Shown in pieces: positions 55,837 through 64,000 of a stretch of DNA of 64,000 bases. The position numbers were made by a program, and so were the translations under genes. This DNA is from Alectoria sarmentosa. Taxonomy: Eukaryota > Ascomycota > Lecanoromycetes > Lecanorales > Parmeliaceae. A model generated the notes under the pieces. It was not told where the DNA came from. It made no database searches and saw nothing but the letters and a program-made list of their open reading frames with translations. Positions within the stretch are counted from its first letter, which is position 1. Each line of letters opens with the position of its first letter. The stretch is taken from assembly GCA_009733775.1 (NCBI GenBank), contig WOGZ01000036.1:62001-126000 (forward strand). Direction: 5' to 3'.

Positions 55837-57801
55837 ATGTACCACCTTCATAGCCCACCGCTATCCGCGGCTTCCTCCACTTCCTCTCCACCACCAGAAT
55901 GTGCGGAGGGGAGAAAGCCAAATATCCTTTTCATTCTCGCCGATCAGGTCTCCGCTCCGCTCCTCCGCATCCACAATGACAGGTCTCCTATAAAGACTCC
56001 AAACATTGACGCCTTGGCAGCCAAATCTGTCGTCTTTTCCTCCGCCTACTGCGCCTCGCCACTATGTGCTCCCTCCCGCTCCTCTCTCGTCACCGGTCAA
56101 CTTCCGTCTCAGATTGGTGCCTGGGACAATGCCTCACCACTGGGCTGCGACGCTCCAACATACGCCCACTACCTCCGAAGGGAGGGATACGAGACAGTGC
56201 TAGCGGGGAAGATGCACTTCATAGGTGAACAATTACACGGCTACGAAGAGCGTCTGACAAGCGACATATACCCTGGAGATTTCGGATGGTACGTTCAATA
56301 TATATAGATGGGTGGAAAGGGTAAAGGCAGACTGATGGCTTGATCGAGCTCGAAGTTGGAGCGTCGACACCAGTACAAACGTTCAGCTTTCTCTTCATGA
56401 CATATGCTAATTACACCTAGGGCCGTCAATTGGGATGATCCTGATCGTCGTCTTGAATGGTATCACAATGAATCCTCCATACTGCAAGCTGGCTCTTGCG
56501 TCCGCTCTAACCAGCTTGACTTCGATGAAGAGGTCATGTTCAAAGCCACCCGATATCTGTACTCCGCCGCTCGTCGTTCATCCGACTCGCGTCCGTTCTG
56601 CCTGACTGTGTCGCTCACACACCCACATGATCCTTATACCATTCACAGAGAGTATTGGGATCGGTATGAGGGTGAGGATATACCGCCTCCTTCCGTGACA
56701 ATCCCCGAGGATGAGCAAGATCCGCACAGCCAACGCTTGTTGAACGTGTGTGGACTGAAAAATGCAAATCTTCCAGATGAAGCTATCGCTCGTGCTCGAC
56801 GAGCGTACTTTGGTGCCATGAGCTACGTGGATGACAATGTGGGGAAGCTGCTTCAGGTCTTAGGAGAATGTGGGATGAATGAAGACACGATTGTGATCTT
56901 CTCCTCTGATCATGGGGACATGTTGGGTGAACGTGGACTTTGGTACGTGGACGAGCTTTTCCTCAAACATCTCAAAGTCATCGGTGCCCCGTTTCCATTC
57001 AGGACGTCGACGACAGTGAAGCTTACAGTGATCTAGGTACAAGATGTCCTGGTTCGAAGCCTCTGCTCGTGTCCCTCTCCTGATCTCCTACCCAAAGCAC
57101 TTCGCGCCCCAAACTATCACACGTAATGTGTCTGCTTTGGATATCCTTCCCACACTCGTGGATCTGGTCAACGGGTCTCTGGACAAGCGTCTCCCAATCG
57201 ACGGCAAATCTCTCGTCCCATACCTTCACGGCTTTGATGGAACGGATGGCAACGACAGCGTCTATGGAGAGTATGCCGGCGAAGGCACGATCGCCCCCCT
57301 CATGATGATCCGCCGTGGGCCCTGGAAGTTTGTCACTTGCCCCGTGGATCCACCCCAGTTGTTCAACCTCCTTGAAGACCCTAAGGAACTTCATAATCTT
57401 GCAACGAGCAAAGATCCAGGCGTGCAGGAAGTCCTCGACTCCTTCGCTGCGGAGGCTCACGTGCGTTGGGATTTTGATAGCATCCATGCGGATGTGCTTA
57501 AAAGTCAACGCACAAGACGCCTTTGCTGGGATGCGCTGAAACAGGGTCGCTTCCATAGTTGGGACTATCAGCCGCACGAAAATGCGGGGTCACAGTAAGT
57601 GCATGATACGAAATCCAAATCTGGGGTAGAACTGAGGAAAGAGACATGGGGTGTGCTTACACATGCATTTATAGATATATCCGCTCAAATATCCCTCTTG
57701 ACGAACTAGAGCTCCGTGCACGTTATCCGCCTGTCGATCATATGGGCCACGAGAAGAAACGAGGTGACGCCAAAGGCATTGCGGCGGCTTGGGGCGAGTA
57801 G
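55837..57801 (+). CDS. Choline-sulfatase-type sulfatase
   Basis: Exons 55837-56288, 56421-56942, 57037-57594 and 57675-57801 give about 552 residues. Introns of 132, 94 and 80 bases start GTACGT, GTACGT and GTAAGT and all sit in phase 2. The N-terminal metal-binding strand is NILFILADQ, the formylglycine signature is SPLCAPSRSS (Cys-type, C-x-P-S-R) and then GKMHF and YPGDFGW as in choline sulfatases. SSDHGDMLGERGLW carries the second metal site. The C-terminus has MSWFEASARVPLLI and the choline-sulfatase end (LKQGRFHSWDYQP...YIRSN). The enzyme should release sulfate from choline-O-sulfate, giving sulfur and choline. No signal peptide is obvious, so it is probably cytosolic. Start chosen at the first ATG; an in-frame TTG lies 13 codons upstream. 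Confidence 0.9.
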
Positions 57802-58137
57802 GCTGATATGGTCAATCTTACGAATTTCCTTCGTTTTAATTAGAACTGGGTAAGGTCGTTGCTCGGACCTTAACGCCGCAAATCATGACAGCATCAAAAC
57901 ATAGCCAGCGAGCCTGTACGCATCCCTTTGCTTTAGTCTTGATGCTTTCCGCCAATGATACCATCAGCTTTAGCGATTCAGCGTGCGTATTGCTTTACCC
58001 GCCTCAATGTTGCAGCATCAGATAGATTCATTCAGCTTAGCTTGTTGCATTCAATACGGAGTTGAAAGCATGGATTCTCCGTTGGCCCTAGTGCGCAGCG
58101 GATAGTGACTTGACACATTGATCTTGAAAACCTTGAC
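57802..58137. other. Intergenic 3' flank of the sulfatase
   Basis: No gene or repeat recognised before the inverted-repeat element. Confidence 0.5.
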
Positions 58138-58261
58138 TACTCGTACATTCGAGAAGTGAGTTAAGACGCTAAAAGATAGCGTCTTGGCACTTCACCAAAT
58201 TCCTTAGGGGGCCCTTTCGCCGCTACTAAGCGAGGTAACTCGCTTCTCGAATGTACGAGTA
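58138..58261. mobile_element. MITE-like element with 26-bp terminal inverted repeats
   Basis: The left end 58138-58163 (starting TACTCGTACATTCGAG) matches the reverse complement of the right end 58236-58261 at 25 of 26 positions. A smaller inner hairpin (AAGACGCTA...TAGCGTCTT) lies just inside the left arm. Total length 124 bp with no coding capacity. Both tips are TA, as for Tc1/mariner-derived MITEs that duplicate TA; no longer target duplication is visible. The arms are unrelated to those of the large element at 24137-29640. Confidence 0.7.
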
Positions 58262-58641
58262 CTGCCGTGACATCGGTCCTCCCAGAATCATCGCCTGCAC
58301 ACTGCTAGATCAGAGGTCTTCAGAGCGTCCTTGGAACGCAGATGACTCACCCAAGACTCCATGCAATAGGCTTTGGCACTTCATCACACACGATGCAGAG
58401 ACATGCAAACAGATACCCACAGGAAACATTCTGGACAAAAACCCCGCGCACGTATCGAGGTACTCTGCATTGCATAAATTGCAATTTATACTGTCGAGAC
58501 GAAGCTTTCGTGCTCTCTCTCTTCTTCTTCTGCAGCTACTGTTGCTGACCACGAGCTCATGCATCTCTACACCTTGATCGATCTAGAGACGCGCTGAATC
58601 GAATCTCCCTTTGTCTCATTATTTTTTGTATTTAATTTTCA

Positions 58642-58674
58642 GTTCAATTCAATGCAATTCAATTCAATTCAATA
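58642..58674. repeat. (CAATT)n microsatellite
   Basis: About six pentanucleotide CAATT/CAATG units in a row. Confidence 0.7.
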
Positions 58675-60455
58675 TAACGCATTCGTTCAAACCTTCGCTT
58701 TTCGTCCGGCGTCCAGGGGCCGTTATTCAATCTCACCCCTCGAACCCTTTTCCTCAAGTACCTTTTCCTCAAATAACTCACCCTCTGGCCCCTTTGGTTC
58801 ACGAGGGCGTAGATAATGCGGCTTACGATCCTGAATGGAGGGCCGACTCTTGGATTGATGGAATTTTGGGTAGAGTATTCGTCACACTGGAGATGGGGGA
58901 GATGAGGACGATTTTGACTCGTCTATGCTAGACGAATTCGACTTTTGAGATTCAAGCTTACAAGGAAGGGTTGGCCATGCATGAGATGAGGTGTGAAAAG
59001 CAGCAAGTTGATCGAGAATCAATCAATCGATTGGAGTAGCGCAATGAGGGCAGCAGTGAACCGAACATTTTGGGATGGTTGCGCGAAAGATTTGTCTCCT
59101 CTTCTGTTGGCAGGTTGATGGTGTGCTTCATATGGATGGACATGGAGAGAACAATACGGCGTGAGAGAGCGAGTATCCTCTTTATTACGATGTCATATCG
59201 CGGCAAGACTGATTTATAGGGAACGGATGGTGGTGGCTTGCTCTGCCAATGTATCCTGTGGATGGGAGAGAGAGTGTGTGATTCGGAATGAGGGGTAGCA
59301 TCCAGCTTGAGCCAGAGATGGGGCAGAATGGGGCAGCCCGAACATCAGCATCATGGGGGTGGTGGATGACGATGGCATTGTATTGAATTTTGACAGGGGT
59401 CAAGGGCAATGTGGAAGGGGCTGCTAGCAAGGACGTTTCTGGTCGGGCTCCATTCCTTTTCACGATTACTTGTGGTTGACCGATTGATTATCTTCGCTAC
59501 TTTTTCGTGTCGAAGACATCGTCCTGTGAAACAATGCATTTCTGGTGGCATTTGTGTATCGGTGTATTGACCTTGAATCCAGATCTCTGCCCTGCTCCGG
59601 AGTACGCGCTACTTCAAATATACAGTATGCTAAGCCAAATATACTATACCTTAGTGCCGAGAGTTGAAAAACCACCAACTTTCAATCATTTATTCCTAAC
59701 CACACACTATAGTAAACAATTCCAAATTTATGCTATAGCTTCTTCCAACTCTGTTCTAAGATCCCTCTCTTTTGGAGAATATTCATGTAGGCCGTTGTGG
59801 ACAATGATAGAGTGTGATTCTGCCGTGGTCGGGATTTCTGGAGATGACCTCGGTCGTTGGCAGGAGTCAGCCACCAAAGCATGAGCGAGTTATCCCGAAT
59901 AAAGGAGCTGCAGGCATTGTCCCTCCTTGAGTGTTTACGCTCTTGAGTATGCTGTCATGTAAGAAGAAAGCTGCCGTACAACAGTATTGGGGCAAGATTT
60001 GCCAGATAATGCCTCGCGCTGAGTCACGCATAACGGTAGTCCGCGCCACCAGCGGCATAGCTGCACGATGAGCTTATGGTGCATGATCCACCCCCTGCGC
60101 GCCTGGAGGGGTTCCTTCAGCCTCATCTGATGGATCCAGAATTACCTCTCCTCGATGAGTCTTCCTCGAATTTACGCTTCTTCATACCTACCACTTGTAC
60201 AAGGCCTTCATCACCAACCCTTTTGCAGCTGACTAGGATAGCTGAACGAAATACGTGGCAGTGGCACCAACCACAACTATCCAGGCTCCGTCCTTCTGGG
60301 GATTCCGAAGAAGGAACTGGAGGCGCGCCGTACTCTATCTGTCAGCACGGATAAGCGTTCCTCTTGCCAGATTTGAATATCTCTTCTACACAGCGCAGAC
60401 CTCGCCAGGGCTCTGGATCTACCCTATTACACTGGCAGAACGCGCCTAAATCTCA
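58675..60455. other. Intergenic, promoter side of the STAND gene
   Basis: Weak plus-strand frames at 58611-58931 (DNAAYDPEWRADSWIDGILG) and 60076-60354 have no recognised domain. Minus-strand frames near 59190-59680 are short. No RNA gene was seen. Confidence 0.4.
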
Positions 60456-63400
60456 ATGGCCTCTATCGTCGTAGGTAAAAAAGATGAGCTTCTAAAGCCC
60501 GATCGTTTTTGGGAAGAGGCTAGGGACATTTTCTACCAAGACCTTGGTCAAGCCAAAAGGGCCAAACTCGATGATACAACTAGGCTCGAAGATACTGTTA
60601 AAACTTTGAAGCTTGCTCAGAGCAAAGTATCAAATGAATATGGGACCCACACCCTGCGTATTGGAAGCAAAGACATCGAGGTCAAAGTTGGTCGTATCAT
60701 GAGAAGGCTAGAGCTTATGCTTCAGGTAGGGGACGCTGCTATGCAATTTGGACCTGAAACGGTGTCCTTGGTGTGGTCCGCGTGTCGAATGGTTTTTACT
60801 GTCTGTCTTTCCTCGTGTGGCGCCCACCGCGCATTGGCTAAACAGACTCATTCTTTAGGGATTTCTCAAGGACTCCCAAGTTTGCACTTCTTTGTTCGAT
60901 GCCGTGGACCAAATTTCAGACATACTGTTTGTGTGCCAAGTGTATGCAAAACAGTATTCCAAGGAGAGAGTAGTGAGGGATGACTCTGAAGTTGCTGGGG
61001 ACCGGGTTCTGAAGCAAATACCGCCACTGTATGCCATCGTCCTGAAGTTTGCGTATCAGACTCGAAAGCTGGTCATTGATCATGGGAAAGTTGGTAAGTC
61101 TGCATATGCTCACCTGCCTAAAGCGACTCACCGTGCGTGACTGCTAGGCCGGACATTGATCGGAGTATTTGGTGGCGAGTTTGGGGAGCTCGAGAATACT
61201 GTAAACGATGCTAAAGAGAAGCGCAATACATTACAAGGGATGGCAGATATCGCCTTCAAAGCAGCCGCTATTGGAATACTGGAAGGTGACTCCAAAGTGC
61301 TCGACGATGTCCATGAAGCCATCAATGCTGTCATGATCCCCGATCTCAAGGTCATTCAAGTCGAGCTCACCAAAAATCGAGAGCACGAAGAGAAGAAAGA
61401 CTTGGAAAAAGCTTGTCAAAAGAATAAAGCGTGGCTGCTGCCAGCCGGCAATTCCGCTGAACTCGAAGCGCCTGAGAAGCAGTACCTCGCGAACCTTAAA
61501 CATCGACATCCCGGAACGTGCAGATGGATACTTCGGACACAGGAGTATAAAATGTGGCGAGATCATGAAACGCCGAGTCTTTTACATTTGCTCGGGGAAG
61601 GCGGCTACGGCAAATCGTATCTAGTCTCAACAATCATCGAGGCTTTGAAAAATTCTCTTCTGCAACAAGTTGGATCGAAATGTCAATTGGTATATTTCTT
61701 TTGTAAGAGCGGGGACAACGCGACCCAGAATGGGGTAAAGATAATGTTGCACCTGGTGGCTCAATTGTTCACCGCCTGCGTGGAAGAAGCCAAAGAGAGA
61801 AACGACAATTTGCCAGATCAGAAAGCGAAGTACCAAAAAATCATCGACGTCCTCAAGAATGCGAGAGACAAGATTAAAAGCCAAGAAGGAGAGACAGACT
61901 CGTCGCGTCTGCAGATCAACTCTGCGCTACAGCCAATGTTCATTGATCTCGCCGAGGTCATCGACACTAGACTTTTCGTCATTGTGGACGCACTTGACGA
62001 GTGTTCCGACTTGACTGCCGGATTCTTGGCCGCTTTGAAGGCACTTCCAAATTTGGGCATTGACATACGGGTTCTGGTTTCAAGCCGTCCCGAGGACCAA
62101 ATTGCGAATGAGTTTGGCGACGCGCCGTATCACGAGATTGAAGTCAACAAGGAAAAAAACCATGCCGATGTTCGTGCGTATATTGAAGAGTCTCTAAAGA
62201 ATATGCCACGCTTCCGAGGACTGAACGTAGGTCCCAGGATCGCCAAGAAGTCCGACGGGATGTTCAAATGCAAGTCCCCTCCAATTAGGCCTTCAAATCC
62301 TTTCACTGATCGCTCGGTAGATGCAAACATGGTCATCGAAAGTCTGAAGCAGTCGAAGGCAGTAGGGACTAACGCGCAACTGCTGATGAAACGCCTTCCA
62401 GATGGAATGAACAATCTCTACAAGCAGAAATTGCAAAAGTTAGAGGAAGATGACCGCGAGATGCTGCTTATAGCATTGCGATGGCTGATGTGCAGCGAAG
62501 GTAGAATCGAAATCACGCTGGTGGCAGACGACATAGAGCATAGCTATGAGGACTTGGGCCATGATGATGACGGTCCCGAATATGAGGATAGTGAAGACTC
62601 TGACAGCAACTCAGCAGTTATCGGAGTCTCAACGGGTACAGAGGCCCAAGAGACGGGTATTGACTACCGAGATCGAGATTCGTTCAAAAGACTCAAAGCG
62701 GTGGGCCGAGATTTCTTGAAGTTCTCTTCGGCAGTCGTCGACATCCAACATAAATCTGTCCGAGACTTCGTCCATAGTGAAGAGAAGTCACTGCCTCGGG
62801 ACCCCAGGATCTGTCCAGAATGCATCAAACGTCTCAATCAAGACTCAACCTACCAGGCTTCCCCAAAATACGGGCATCTCATCATGGTGGAAAATATCTT
62901 CCGAAAGCTCATGTCCCCTTCATTTCAGAAAAAATTCATTATAATCAAAGGCTTGGAGCGGGACATGGCTGAAGCTGCGTTGGCGACCTCCTCTCCAGGA
63001 ACGCGAAACATTGATGCACTCCGCAGCGATGGTTTGCGGGATGTAGGTTTGACGCCGGAACCTCAGCCTGACGCTGGTATCGAAGGTGAAGACCCAAAAG
63101 ATACCGTGGACCCCGGTGTAGAACAGATAGAGGTTGGCACGCAACCCGTAACGGAAGGTGAGGAGGCCAATTCTACGCCGGATGTGCCGGACTTTGAGTC
63201 TGGCGATGGAGAACCATCAAGATACGAGCTTGAACAGTGGCCGAGACACTTACGGGCTGCAGAGGAAGCCTGGCCTGCTGCTGAACGCGACGTTGATCTG
63301 CGAACGCGCTGGGACAAGCTTTATATTAATATCGAGAAATTTCTGTATCCAGAGTCATTTGTCTTCAGATGTTGGTCGAAACGATTGTCCTTGTGGGAAA

Positions 63401-64000
63401 AAAAGCCCTTGGCCCCTCTTCACGTCGCAGCTAACTTTGGTTTGCTTGAAATGATGCAGAGGTACATCTCGTACGGCATTGATATCGACGTATTAGACGA
63501 AGACGAGTGGACCCCTCTCCATTTCACGTGCTGGACGGCTGGCAACAATATTGGCATTGAGTTGCTTGTGCAGCATGGTGCCAACGTAAACGCGTTGACC
63601 AAACTAAAGCAGACCCCTCTTCTGTTACTCGCTACATCTGATGGCTCGTCAGTGCTATTTCAGTACCTACTAGACCACGGCGCCAAACCCGAGATTTCGG
63701 ACTCAGACGGCTGGACTTGTCTTCACAACGCAGCACAAAATCGCAATTTAGAGCTTTGCAGTATTCTTGTTCGCTGTACCACGGTCGATATCAATGCTAA
63801 AGACAAAGACGGCGAGACCCCACTCCACTGGATGTTCGAATTTCCAAACGCTTCAAAAGAGCTGGTAAAGCTTTTCCTCGACCACGGTTCGAATGTCAAT
63901 GAGCAAAATAAAGAGAGTCAGGGACCACTCTATGCAGCGTGTCTGGTAGGCAATGTCGCTGGCGCACAACTGCTTTTGGAATATGAAGCGGACATCGACG
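60456..64000 (+). CDS. STAND protein: N-terminal helical domain, NACHT, ankyrin repeats (partial)
   Basis: Exons 60456-60800, 60859-61093, 61148-62269 and 62321 to beyond the window. Introns of 58, 54 and 51 bases; the third is GC-AG (GCAAGT...GGTAG). The N-terminal about 270 residues are helical, with FWEEARDIFYQDL and WSACRMVFTGFLKD, as in fungal NACHT-ankyrin proteins. The NACHT domain has Walker A GEGGYGKS (61594-61617), Walker B LFVIVDALDECSD (about 61970-62009) and VLVSSRPED. Then come MFKYANMVIESL after splicing, a winged-helix-like region, an acidic stretch (DDDGPEYEDSEDSDSNS) and, from about 63410, at least five ankyrin repeats (DEWTPLHFTCW, DGWTCLHNAAQ, DGETPLHWMF and others). Such proteins are nucleotide switches linked to fungal self/non-self recognition and cell death. 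It runs off the right edge, so repeat number and C-terminus are unknown. Confidence 0.9.

Noticed and set aside
58138..58261. Reading the inverted repeat as a transcription terminator of the sulfatase
   Set aside because: It lies about 340 bp beyond the stop, eukaryotic genes do not use such hairpins, and the TA tips and arm length fit a MITE better.
1..64000. CRISPR arrays, rRNA genes, bacterial-type operons or riboswitches
   Set aside because: None seen. The only regular direct repeats are the micro- and minisatellites listed, and spliced genes show the DNA is eukaryotic.

Overview
The window looks like nuclear DNA of a filamentous ascomycete (Pezizomycotina). Supported genes carry short introns of about 50-130 bases with fungal splice and branch signals. 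Two AT-rich blocks look heavily mutated by repeat-induced point mutation (RIP). Gene types are typical of these fungi: a Zn2Cys6 regulator, HET remains, an F-box protein, small secreted proteins and a NACHT-ankyrin STAND protein. I cannot name the species.

Layout. 1-6540 is an AT-rich block holding wrecked Ty3/Gypsy and Ty1/Copia polyproteins, both on the minus strand. 6.6-24.1 kb is an ordinary-composition island with three recognisable pseudogenes (an MFS transporter cut off beside the AT block, a sulfotransferase-like gene, a HET-domain gene), a divergent pair of related secreted-protein genes, another secreted-protein gene and a Zn2Cys6 transcription factor. 24137-29640 is a second AT-rich block bounded by near-perfect 34-bp terminal inverted repeats and a candidate TTAGG target duplication, so it appears to be one dead element or an element-bounded nest. 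An F-box gene starts 115 bp beyond it.

31-41 kb holds a tiny six-cysteine knottin-patterned secreted protein, tRNA-Ser(GCU), a class I CPD photolyase with a light-gene-like compact promoter, and several hypothetical genes. 40.5-48.3 kb is the most unusual part: a divergent two-gene module (orphan basic protein on minus, FHA-plus-pseudokinase protein on plus) is present twice in tandem. In the second copy the orphan partner is a pseudogene and the FHA-pseudokinase has lost its C-terminal tail.

48.3-55.8 kb is mostly intergenic with weak ORFs, simple repeats and one Q/P-rich hypothetical. A choline-sulfatase-type gene (55.8-57.8 kb) is followed by a 124-bp MITE-like element. The window ends inside a large STAND gene (N-terminal domain, NACHT, ankyrin repeats) that needs a GC-AG intron to restore a conserved motif.

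All gene models were built by eye from reading frames and splice signals. No database search was possible, so family names rest on recognised motifs.
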